Source: Alistipes sp.
GTDB lineage: Bacteria > Bacteroidota > Bacteroidia > Bacteroidales > Rikenellaceae
NCBI GenBank assembly: GCA_017501025.1
Contig: JAFVXS010000172.1
Coordinates: forward strand, 1 to 5,401
Direction of reading: 5' to 3'
DNA length: 5,401 bases
Part shown: one piece after another, positions 1 to 5,401 of the stretch
Position numbering within the stretch: the first letter of the stretch is position 1
Layout of the letters: each line of letters starts with the position of its first letter
Program-made: the position numbers and the translations under genes
Notes under the pieces: model-generated
Told to the model about the DNA's origin: nothing
What the model saw: the letters and a program-made list of their open reading frames with translations, nothing else
Database searches by the model: none

Positions 1-267
1 ATTGGTCAAACCAAAGACATTCGGACGACGGCCTCCCGGAGTCTCAACCTTTCCCAAGTCGGTAACAATACCCTCATCAACCAACTCCTGAACGAGTTTC
101 GTAATAGTCGGGATACTGATTCTCAACTCTTTGGTCAGTTCTGCCAATGTTGATTCGCCATTAACAGCCATATAGGCTATAATGCTGCGTTTGATAAGAT
201 TATTTTTGTGAAGCAGACCTTTATTTTCGGTCTCTTGATTGTTGAAAAAGTCAATTAACGAACTCAT
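1..267 (-). CDS. ROK-family transcriptional regulator, N-terminal 89 residues (partial)
   Basis: Translating the minus strand from the ATG at 267-265 gives an uninterrupted frame of 89 codons to the left edge. It begins MSSLIDFFNN. Residues about 22-75 form a winged helix-turn-helix: helices around IKRSIIAYMA and LAELTKELRIS, then a recognition-type helix around PTITKLVQELVDEG. The wing follows and ends in TPGGRRPNVFGL, the GGRRP..F/Y.L signature at the junction between the DNA-binding domain and the sugar-kinase-like domain of ROK (NagC/XylR-type) regulators. The ROK domain itself lies outside the window, so neither sugar specificity nor kinase activity can be judged. ROK regulators usually control sugar uptake or catabolism in response to a sugar or sugar phosphate; that role is inferred here. 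The ATG is preferred because it lies about 23 nt downstream of the expected transcript start of a TATATTTG element. No clear Shine-Dalgarno is visible, which is common in Bacteroidales. It is separated from fabD by a terminator. Confidence 0.85.
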   Translation of the reverse strand, partial: MSSLIDFFNNQETENKGLLHKNNLIKRSIIAYMAVNGESTLAELTKELRISIPTITKLVQELVDEGIVTDLGKVETPGGRRPNVFGLTN

Positions 268-296
268 CTTAACCCAATTTTATCCATTACCGATGG

Positions 297-304
297 CAAA
301 TATA
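297..304 (-). promoter_or_regulatory. Probable Bacteroidales -7 element (TATATTTG) for the ROK gene
   Basis: Read on the minus strand, this is TATATTTG, an exact fit to the Bacteroidales -7 consensus TAnnTTTG. Transcription would start near 290, giving a 5' leader of roughly 23 nt before the ATG at 267. No convincing TTG at -33 is seen. The -33 position falls inside the right arm of the fabD terminator hairpin. Assigned by motif and position only. Confidence 0.5.
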
Positions 305-306
305 CG

Positions 307-336
307 AAAAAAGAGCGAAACTATTCGCCCTTTTTT
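307..336 (-). terminator. Intrinsic terminator downstream of fabD
   Basis: The arms at 307-319 and 324-336 form a 13-bp stem around a 4-nt loop (320-323). On the minus strand the RNA would be AAAAAAGGGCGAA, loop UAGU, UUCGCUCUUUUUU: fully paired with one G-U wobble and ending in six U. On the plus strand the same position is an A/C mismatch, so the hairpin is better formed in the fabD direction. It starts about 30 nt past the fabD stop codon. It could act weakly in both directions because both flanks are A/T tracts, but no plus-strand gene reads into it. Confidence 0.8.
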
Positions 337-365
337 AAAATTTTTTGAAGAAATAATAAAATTTC

Positions 366-1250
366 TTAAAGACTATCCACCGAAACGACCTCTGCTTCTG
401 CACAACATTTCGTTACAAGGCCATTCAAAACTTTGCCCGGTCCAACCTCGACAAACGACTTAAAGTCATCGGCATACATATTTTGGACAATCTGCGTCCA
501 ACGTACAGGCGAAGTGAGTTGTGCAATAAGATTTGCCTTAATCTCATCCGGCGACGTATGCGGTAGAGCATCGACATTTTGATATATCGGGCATAACGGT
601 TGGCGGAATGTGCATTTCGATATAGCCTGCTCCAATTCGTAACGTGCCGGCTCCATCAATGGCGAATGGAACGCACCTCCAACAGGCAAAACCAACGCAC
701 GGCGAGCCCCCAACTCCTTCAATTTGGCACACGCTTCATTAACGGCCGCAACCTCACCAGAGATAACAAGCTGACCCGGACAGTTGTAATTCGCAGCAAC
801 TACCACACCCGCCGTTTCACGACACACCTGCTCTACAACATCGTCGGGCATAGCCAAGACTGCTGCCATAGAGCCTGCACTATGTTCGCACGCCTCCTGC
901 ATCGCGGCTGCTCGTTTGGCAACAAGCTGCAAGCCATCCTCAAACGACAAAGCCCCCGCAGCGACCAATGCCGAAAATTCACCCAACGAGTGTCCCGCAA
1001 CTCCATCAGGCTCAATCCCCATCGACAAAGCCAAGACCGTCGAGTGTAAAAATATCGCAGGCTGTGTCACGCGAGTCTGCTTCAATTGCTCTGCCGTACC
1101 ATCAAACATTACGTCGGTAATACGAAATCCCAATATCTCATTTGCTCTGTCTAACAGTTTTTTAGCACTCGGAATACCCTCGTAAAGTTGCTTTCCCCTA
1201 CCCGGGAATTGGGCTCCCTGACCAGGAAATATATAACCTCTTTTAGCCAT
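366..1250 (-). CDS. fabD: Malonyl-CoA:acyl carrier protein transacylase FabD
   Basis: FabD moves the malonyl group from malonyl-CoA to the ACP phosphopantetheine arm, supplying extender units for type II fatty acid synthesis in the cytoplasm. The 294-residue protein has the usual full length of the family. Visible hallmarks are the N-terminal FPGQGAQ (oxyanion-hole Gln11), the nucleophile elbow GHSLGE with Ser88, Arg113 in AKRAAAMQ (binds the malonyl carboxylate), GAFHSPLM with catalytic His195, and QLTSPVRW near 245-251. Near the C-terminus is VEVGPGKVLNGL, the usual acyltransferase-fold ending. The start is fixed by the conserved MAKRGYIFPGQG opening and by an AAAGG Shine-Dalgarno (1256-1260) five bases upstream. 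A leftward TAACTTTG promoter element lies at 1281-1288 and a strong terminator follows the stop, so the gene is probably monocistronic. It is not beside other fab genes here. Nothing is broken or unusual in it. Confidence 0.97.
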   Translation of the reverse strand: MAKRGYIFPGQGAQFPGRGKQLYEGIPSAKKLLDRANEILGFRITDVMFDGTAEQLKQTRVTQPAIFLHSTVLALSMGIEPDGVAGHSLGEFSALVAAGALSFEDGLQLVAKRAAAMQEACEHSAGSMAAVLAMPDDVVEQVCRETAGVVVAANYNCPGQLVISGEVAAVNEACAKLKELGARRALVLPVGGAFHSPLMEPARYELEQAISKCTFRQPLCPIYQNVDALPHTSPDEIKANLIAQLTSPVRWTQIVQNMYADDFKSFVEVGPGKVLNGLVTKCCAEAEVVSVDSL

Positions 1251-1277
1251 AGTGACCTTTGTTTATGATTTATTTGC

Positions 1278-1308
1278 TTGCAAAGTTACAAAAAATATTC
1301 TATTTTTG
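1278..1308 (+). promoter_or_regulatory. Probable rightward promoter for the small ORF/lipoprotein operon
   Basis: TTG at 1278-1280 and TATTTTTG at 1301-1308 are separated by 20 bp, fitting the Bacteroidales pattern of a -33 TTG, a 19-21 bp spacer and a -7 TAnnTTTG. Transcription would begin near 1315, leaving about 36 nt before the small ORF. An overlapping TTTG at 1273-1276 is an alternative -33 but with too long a spacer. The promoter interleaves with the fabD promoter on the other strand. Confidence 0.6.
1281..1288 (-). promoter_or_regulatory. Probable -7 element (TAACTTTG) of the fabD promoter
   Basis: The minus strand reads TAACTTTG, matching TAnnTTTG. It lies 31 bases upstream of the fabD ATG, which would give a transcript starting near 1274 with a leader of about 25 nt carrying the AAAGG ribosome site. 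The -33 element about 20 bp further upstream (around 1308-1312, GCTGC on the minus strand) is poor. The box sits between the two elements of the opposing rightward promoter. Confidence 0.6.
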
Positions 1309-1350
1309 CAGCGATATGTGAAACTATAATTAACCGTAAAAATACTGACT

Positions 1351-1473
1351 ATGTTAAAATCAAAATGTTACACGTCTCCTTTATTGCGGAATCTCCCAAT
1401 AAAGATCGAGAAGGGTTTTACCCAATCAGAAGAGAATGACATGAACTATGAAGATGGCGGTAACGCGTGGTAA
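1351..1473 (+). CDS. Small ORF, 40-residue peptide with YEDGGNAW tail, function unknown
   Basis: This frame begins MLKSKCYTSPLL, continues through IEKGFTQSEEND and ends NYEDGGNAW before TAA. The first half is basic (Lys3, Lys5, Arg13, Lys18, Lys21). The second half is acidic, with Glu and Asp at 27, 28, 30, 34 and 35, and ends in two glycines and a terminal Trp. There is no signal peptide or membrane segment. From memory, short Bacteroidales peptides with a G-F-x-x-S stretch and a C-terminal GG-x-AW recur beside surface-protein genes. I infer membership of that loose group but cannot verify it. It starts about 36 nt after the predicted transcript start and stops 15 nt before the lipoprotein ATG, so it should share its mRNA. 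No clear Shine-Dalgarno precedes it. It could be a secreted or modified peptide, a leader peptide controlling the next gene, or a chance frame; the close fit between promoter and lipoprotein argues against chance. Confidence 0.6.
   Translation: MLKSKCYTSPLLRNLPIKIEKGFTQSEENDMNYEDGGNAW
1379..1404 (+). repeat. 8-bp perfect inverted repeat inside the small ORF
   Basis: CTTTATTG (1379-1386) and CAATAAAG (1397-1404) are exact reverse complements around a 10-nt loop. The stem is AU-rich and no U tract follows, so it is not a terminator. It could be a weak RNA hairpin in the leader of the lipoprotein mRNA, or coincidence. Confidence 0.35.
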
Positions 1474-1476
1474 ATT

Positions 1477-1481
1477 AAAGG
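1477..1481 (+). promoter_or_regulatory. Ribosome-binding site (AAAGG) of the lipoprotein gene
   Basis: AAAGG lies seven bases before the ATG at 1489-1491 and just after the small-ORF stop codon at 1471-1473. It decides the start, because the following codons encode a normal lipoprotein signal peptide. A ribosome terminating on the small ORF would sit next to this site, so translational coupling is possible. Confidence 0.65.
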
Positions 1482-1488
1482 ATTGACT

Positions 1489-4400
1489 ATGAAAAAGTTT
1501 TTCAAGCATTTAGTTGTGTTCACCGTTGCGTTGTCTTCGGTGGCGTGTATGCAAAACGATGACGAACTCGACACATCGTTTGCACAGAAAATCACATCCG
1601 TTCAAGCTACCATTGTGGATGACGAGTGTCGTACTACCGCAACTCTCAACAGCGATGGTTCTATCCAAATGTTGTGGAGTGCCGATGACGTAATCAAAGT
1701 TACCGACCTCACCAATAGTGGCGATTTTAAGATTAAATCGGGTGTAAAGACAAAAGTGGGAACATTCGCAGGTTCGATTGCCACACTTTCAGAAAGTCTC
1801 TATGGTGTATATCCTGCATCATCAGCAACTGTCGAGAGTGGCAAAGTATATGCGACTATTCCGAGCGTTCAGACCTATACTGACGAGGAGACCGTTAATG
1901 TAGAGGACCGAAATCTGATGATTGGTCACTCGACCGACGCATCGGCATTTACATTTGCAACCGTTGGTGCTATGGCCCGCTTCAACATCACCGTTAATGC
2001 CGACGAAACCATCTCGTCTGTCAAGATGTATTGCGAGGATGGCTATTTGAGTGGTAAAGGCGAAGCAAATCTTACCGATTTTTCGCTCGGCACACTCAAC
2101 TCGAAGGAGGTAACACTAAACTATTCGACACCTTCAAAGGGTACATCGAATGGTGGTTGGGCGTTGATTGCACCACTCGATTTCACCAAGTTGAGCGGCG
2201 AGGTTTATTACGACGTTACAACCGACAAAGGTACCTACACATTCTGTCGCAAGCCTTCGAAGGCTTTCAAGCAGGGCTACATCTACACCTTCCCCCTTTC
2301 GATTAGCACATTTGAGCAGGTTAGCAGCAAGTCGGCTTTGACAGATGGCAAGTACTACTTCGAGAGCAACTCGTCGAAACTCACAGTTCGCACACTGCGT
2401 ATCACCGACACAACTATCGCAATCGGTTGGTCGAGCCACGGTTTCCCTGAAAACTACTCGGCTGACGCAGCAGATATTCACGAGTTGTATCTGTACGACG
2501 AGAACTTGCAATTGTTGGTAGCTTGGCGACCAAACGACGCACAACTTGTAACAGGCACAAACATCTTCCCTTACTCGGATACGGCGAAGACGACTCCTCC
2601 TCGTTTCATCTTTACAGGTTTGACACCTAATACGGCTTACAACATTCAGGTTAAGAACACTGCAACCAACGACGTTAGCCCTATAATGAAGGTGGCAACT
2701 ATCCCAACCGATTGCAGCGAAATTGTCTCGGTTGCAAAGGTTCAGGGTGATGCTCTTGTGTTCCAAAACTTCGGCAAGTTGGTTTGGAATGGCGATATCA
2801 CAACCCTCTCGGCTGGTTATGTGCATAGCTCATACAGCAGCGTATCGGACATCAACCATGCAACAGCTTGGGGCGACTATCGTTCGGCATCGCAGACCGA
2901 ATACAAATATACTCGCCAAGATCGTGAGCAAAACCTCTTCACAACATATTCGAAGTTTATGGAGAGTGCTAACCTCAGCGATTGGGGCTATTGGCGTAAC
3001 AGCAGTGATGATGCTACATCAGCAGGTGTATCGGCAGTGTTGGCTCGTCCTTCATATTTGAAGGTAGGTGTAACCAAAGTGCGTGCCGGTATTGCTACTC
3101 CTGAATTGTCGGCGTTGTTGGGAAGTGCAACAGTCCGCGTAACATTCAAAGCGGCATCTTACGGAACAACATCGTTCGCTGATCACAAAGAGATTGCCGT
3201 AACCGCAGGCGATCAGTGCAGCAAGGCCAGTGACTACCGTGTAAAATTCAACAAGCAGGTTGCAAAGAAACAAATTGTACTGCCTGCCGACGGTGAATGG
3301 CGTGAATATAGTGTAGAGTTGAGTGGTGTAACCGCAACATCGCGTATCATCATCCACTCCGACGCTGCCAGCGTTTCGTCAGCAAACAACCGCTTCCTTA
3401 TTGACGATATAAAGGTTGAGTTGGTTAAGTATGATGGTGATGTTGATACCGACGTTATTACCGTGAAAGCACACAGTGCCTCGGCACACTCCGTAACAAT
3501 CGAGTGGGATGAGGTTGCTACACAATCTACTCGTGCATATACCGTATCGCTCTATTCGGATTCGGCTTGTGCAAACCTCCATCAGAGCTACAAAGTAACG
3601 CTCGGAAACAGCAACTATGTAGGCAAGTGGCCTGCTCGCTTCACATTCCCATTCCTCGATGCAAGCAAGAACTACTATGCTACTGTTACCGATGCAAGTG
3701 GCAATATTTCGCAGCCTGCCGTTGTTCGTACAGCAGATATTCACTCTTCTACAATGAATGAGGTTCTGCATATGGACTTCGATTGGTTGTGCTGGGGTGG
3801 TGATTTTATGAATATGGCATACGCTCCAACGCTCAATGTCAATTCTACAAAGACCTACAATCCTGGTACATTGATTAACTCGATTACGGATTGTAAGGTT
3901 GCTGCACCAACCGCAGCAGGTGCGTACCTCTCGGCATACTCCGAAAGCGTAAACAGCCTCTTCTCAACAGTTGATTGGGAGAGCTCGGTTGCAGCTGTAA
4001 TGCAGGGCTATGTAAAACTCGGCACAGCATCGTCGATGGGTAAAATAGCAACTCCTGCATTGTCGGCTTTGGCATCCAGCAACTCGAAAATTACCGTTTC
4101 GTTCAAAGCGTGTCAATTTACAACAAGCAGTTCTACACCTCAAACATCATACGTTTATGTAAATTTGTTGGACGAAGCAATGGCTGTCAAGGAGTCCAAA
4201 AAGATTGAGATTGGCAACTTGCGTAATATTCCTGCTTGGGATACATTCTCGACAACATTCAGCAATGTCTCGTCAAACGACCGCGTACAATTCACTTCGG
4301 GCGAGACTACAAACTCGATGTTCTGTCTTGACGATGTAAATATCACCTCCGATCAGGCAGCTACCGGCACATTCGGCTATGTAACCGATACAGCGGGTGC

Positions 4401-5401
4401 ACCTATTGCAGGCGTAGTTGTCAGCGACGGTTATAGTGCTGTTAAGACCAACGCAGAGGGATTCTACACAATCAAGCCACACAGAGATTGTTGGTATATC
4501 TACATATCGATTCCAGCCGATTGTGAGGTACCTATCAACTCTTATGGCCAACCTGCGTTCTTCCAGAAATATACACCAAGCAACAATCGTTACGACTTCA
4601 AATTGACCAAGTTGGCAGGTGGTGCCGAGAAGGAGTTTGCACTCTTTGGTCTTGCCGACACACAGTGTAAGAACTCGACACACCGCTCACGCTTCAAGGC
4701 TGAAAGTGTACCTGCAATCAAGGCTCACGTTGAGTCGCAGAGTTTGCCTTGCTATGGTATTACATTGGGCGACGTCGTATATTCGGAGGGCTCGGCTAAC
4801 TGCGACAGCCAAATGGCTTATATGCGCTCTTATATGGCAAAAACAAGTATCGGTATGCCTGTCTTCCAGGTTATGGGTAACCACGACTACACTTGGTTCT
4901 ACTCTTCAAAGCCTATTGCAGCCGACGAGACAAGTTCGACCTATAACATCAAGGCTCAACGTCAGTTCGAGAGCATATTTGGACCTATCAACTACTCATT
5001 CAACCGTGGTGATGCCCACATTATCGGTATGCGTAATATGCAATGGACAAGCACTACCGCTGCGGGTAACTACAATATGGAGTTCACCGATGAGCAGTAT
5101 GAGTGGCTCAAACAAGATTTGTCGTTCGTACCAAAGGATAAACTCGTTATCTTCTGTGTACATATTCCTATCGTAAACTCTTCGAGCAAGAATGTGCAGA
5201 ACGTTATTAAGTTGCTTGCACAGTACGACGAGGCTCACATTCTGTCGGGTCACACCCACTATATGCGTAACGAGCCTACCCGTTCGAGCGGCGTATATGA
5301 GCACGTCTTGGCTGCTGTTTGCGGTAACTGGTGGTACTCGAAAGTAAATGGTGACGGTTGCCCTAACGGTTATGGAGTATTCGAAATTAGTGGCAACACT
5401 A
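1489..5401 (+). CDS. Giant surface lipoprotein: fimbrillin-like domain, duplicated FN3/jelly-roll stalk, calcineurin-like phosphoesterase (3' end missing)
   Basis: The frame stays open for 1304 codons and runs off the right edge. Residues 1-19 are a lipoprotein signal peptide (KKFFK, hydrophobic core, SSVA), then Cys20 and MQNDDE, an acidic tag like those exporting Bacteroidota lipoproteins to the cell surface. Residues about 36-280 resemble Mfa-like fimbrillins: CRTTATLNSDGS, W63 before ADDVIKV, YGVYPAS, TIPSVQTYT, a late Trp224 before ALIAPLD. Residues 297-644 and 655-952 are two copies of a fibronectin-III-like plus jelly-roll-like module. Residues about 960-1045 match the beta domain preceding such phosphoesterases (GAPIAGVVVSDG, TNAEGFYTI). 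The catalytic domain (about 1050-1276) has D1057-T-Q1059, GD1095, GN1131-H1132-D, H1225 and GH1255-T-H1257. CGNWWYS and GCPNGYGVFEI begin the C-terminal domain. It likely hydrolyses a phosphoester outside the cell; the substrate cannot be told. Binding to glycans or other cells through the stalk is inferred. Confidence 0.9.
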   Translation, partial: MKKFFKHLVVFTVALSSVACMQNDDELDTSFAQKITSVQATIVDDECRTTATLNSDGSIQMLWSADDVIKVTDLTNSGDFKIKSGVKTKVGTFAGSIATLSESLYGVYPASSATVESGKVYATIPSVQTYTDEETVNVEDRNLMIGHSTDASAFTFATVGAMARFNITVNADETISSVKMYCEDGYLSGKGEANLTDFSLGTLNSKEVTLNYSTPSKGTSNGGWALIAPLDFTKLSGEVYYDVTTDKGTYTFCRKPSKAFKQGYIYTFPLSISTFEQVSSKSALTDGKYYFESNSSKLTVRTLRITDTTIAIGWSSHGFPENYSADAADIHELYLYDENLQLLVAWRPNDAQLVTGTNIFPYSDTAKTTPPRFIFTGLTPNTAYNIQVKNTATNDVSPIMKVATIPTDCSEIVSVAKVQGDALVFQNFGKLVWNGDITTLSAGYVHSSYSSVSDINHATAWGDYRSASQTEYKYTRQDREQNLFTTYSKFMESANLSDWGYWRNSSDDATSAGVSAVLARPSYLKVGVTKVRAGIATPELSALLGSATVRVTFKAASYGTTSFADHKEIAVTAGDQCSKASDYRVKFNKQVAKKQIVLPADGEWREYSVELSGVTATSRIIIHSDAASVSSANNRFLIDDIKVELVKYDGDVDTDVITVKAHSASAHSVTIEWDEVATQSTRAYTVSLYSDSACANLHQSYKVTLGNSNYVGKWPARFTFPFLDASKNYYATVTDASGNISQPAVVRTADIHSSTMNEVLHMDFDWLCWGGDFMNMAYAPTLNVNSTKTYNPGTLINSITDCKVAAPTAAGAYLSAYSESVNSLFSTVDWESSVAAVMQGYVKLGTASSMGKIATPALSALASSNSKITVSFKACQFTTSSSTPQTSYVYVNLLDEAMAVKESKKIEIGNLRNIPAWDTFSTTFSNVSSNDRVQFTSGETTNSMFCLDDVNITSDQAATGTFGYVTDTAGAPIAGVVVSDGYSAVKTNAEGFYTIKPHRDCWYIYISIPADCEVPINSYGQPAFFQKYTPSNNRYDFKLTKLAGGAEKEFALFGLADTQCKNSTHRSRFKAESVPAIKAHVESQSLPCYGITLGDVVYSEGSANCDSQMAYMRSYMAKTSIGMPVFQVMGNHDYTWFYSSKPIAADETSSTYNIKAQRQFESIFGPINYSFNRGDAHIIGMRNMQWTSTTAAGNYNMEFTDEQYEWLKQDLSFVPKDKLVIFCVHIPIVNSSSKNVQNVIKLLAQYDEAHILSGHTHYMRNEPTRSSGVYEHVLAAVCGNWWYSKVNGDGCPNGYGVFEISGNT
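1594..2328 (+). other. Fimbrillin (Mfa-like) domain of the lipoprotein
   Basis: Residues about 36-280 carry the usual sequence landmarks of Bacteroidales fimbrillin-family proteins: an early R-T-T-x-x-L stretch (Arg48), a W-x-A-D-D-x-I-x-V strand (from Trp63), Y-x-V-Y-P-A-S (105-111), an I-P-S-V-Q strand (124-128), LMIGHS (143-148), FATVGAMARF (157-165), and K-x-F-x-x-G-Y-x-Y near 259-266. These proteins form pili or pilus-tip/anchor subunits, or serve as surface adhesins. Here the fold is the N-terminal head of a much larger protein, so an adhesive or anchoring role is more likely than polymerisation. Boundaries are approximate. Confidence 0.7.
2377..3420 (+). repeat. Module copy 1: FN3-like plus jelly-roll-like domain (residues 297-644)
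   Basis: The copy opens with TVRTLRITDTTIAIGW (299-314), a fibronectin-III first-strand pattern, and reaches FTGLTPNTAYNIQV (376-389), the typical L-x-P-x-T-x-Y strand. A jelly-roll-like region follows from about 424 (VFQNFGKLVW) through YLKVG (523-527) and ATPELSALL (536-544). It ends in FLIDDIKVE (636-644), as concanavalin/carbohydrate-binding beta sandwiches in Bacteroidota often do. It pairs with 3451-4344. Confidence 0.7.
3451..4344 (+). repeat. Module copy 2: FN3-like plus jelly-roll-like domain (residues 655-952)
   Basis: This repeats copy 1 in order. TVKAHSASAHSVTIEW (658-673) matches the FN3 start. VLHMDFDWLCWGGDF matches VFQNFGKLVWNGDI. YVKLG (841-845) matches YLKVG, ATPALSALA (854-862) matches ATPELSALL, ITVSFKA matches VRVTFKA, and FCLDDVNI (945-952) matches FLIDDIKV. 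DNA identity is low by eye, so the duplication is old rather than a recent slippage product. Binding to carbohydrate is plausible for the fold but not shown. Confidence 0.7.
4636..5316 (+). other. Calcineurin-like metallophosphoesterase domain
   Basis: Residues about 1050-1276 hold all five family motifs in order: ADTQ (Asp1057, with Gln1059 where many members have His), LGDVVYS (Asp1095), MGNHDY (Asn1131 and catalytic His1132), CVHIP (His1225) and SGHTHY (His1255, His1257). Such domains bind two metal ions and cleave phosphomono- or diesters. The upstream beta domain and the following WWYS...GCPNGYG stretch match the N- and C-terminal domains that accompany this enzyme subgroup in Bacteroidota. 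Activity is likely; the substrate is unknown. Confidence 0.88.

Noticed and set aside
239..463. 74-codon plus-strand frame across the ROK start, the terminator and the fabD end
   Set aside because: It runs antisense through two well-supported minus-strand genes and through the terminator hairpin, with no promoter or ribosome site. The translation looks like read-through of AT-rich noncoding DNA.
600..1049. 149-codon plus-strand frame
   Set aside because: Lies wholly antisense to fabD, whose catalytic motifs fix the true frame. The product has no recognisable domain. The frame at 916-1185 fails for the same reason.
1251..1350. Operator or riboswitch in the divergent intergenic region
   Set aside because: No clear palindrome or known riboswitch pattern is seen beyond the two promoters. 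The leader to the small ORF is only about 36 nt, too short for most riboswitches.
2134..2826. 230-codon minus-strand frame, and similar ones at 3052-3357, 3379-3771, 4273-4683 and 4996-5304
   Set aside because: All are antisense to the continuous lipoprotein frame, are rich in Cys and Arg as expected of shadow frames, and carry no motifs, promoters or ribosome sites.
4619..5176. 185-codon plus-strand frame
   Set aside because: Overlaps the phosphoesterase domain in another frame. All five metal-binding motifs lie in the main frame, and this product is low in complexity and rich in Ser, Thr, Arg and Leu.
1489..5401. Possible frameshift or two separate genes inside the long plus-strand region
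   Set aside because: Codon-by-codon translation finds no stop from 1489 to 5400, and domain landmarks stay in one frame throughout.

Overview
The window looks like chromosomal DNA from a member of the Bacteroidales (Bacteroidota). Three observations point there: promoter-like TAnnTTTG elements instead of classical -10 boxes, AT-rich and often weak ribosome-binding sites, and a giant surface lipoprotein with a fimbrillin (Mfa-like) domain, a fold typical of this order. I cannot name the genus from the sequence.

Left part, minus strand (1-1250). A ROK-family transcriptional regulator runs off the left edge, with only its N-terminal winged helix-turn-helix present. Upstream of it, in its direction of transcription, lies a complete fabD (malonyl-CoA:ACP transacylase, fatty acid synthesis). 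A strong hairpin terminator (307-336) separates the two and abuts a TATATTTG element that probably starts the ROK transcript, so they look like separate transcription units although co-directional.

Middle (1251-1350). A roughly 100-bp divergent intergenic region holds a leftward promoter for fabD and a rightward promoter for the next operon. Their core elements interleave.

Right part, plus strand (1351-5401). A 40-codon small ORF (1351-1473) ends in a YEDGGNAW tail. It is followed after 15 nt by a very long open frame (1489 to beyond 5401, at least 1304 residues, no internal stop). That frame encodes a lipoprotein with, in order: a lipobox with Cys20 and an acidic surface-export tag; a fimbrillin-like beta domain; a duplicated module of fibronectin-III-like plus jelly-roll-like domains; a calcineurin-phosphoesterase N-terminal beta domain; a calcineurin-like metallophosphoesterase domain with nearly all metal ligands; and the beginning of the matching C-terminal domain, cut by the window edge. 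The natural reading is a cell-surface phosphoesterase on a long adhesive stalk, co-transcribed with a tiny peptide of unknown role.

The most interesting content is this small-peptide/surface-enzyme operon and the unusual pilin-fold-plus-phosphoesterase architecture. fabD and the ROK gene look ordinary. I see no RNA genes, CRISPR arrays, insertion sequences or attachment sites. No stretch over 300 bases lacks a gene.
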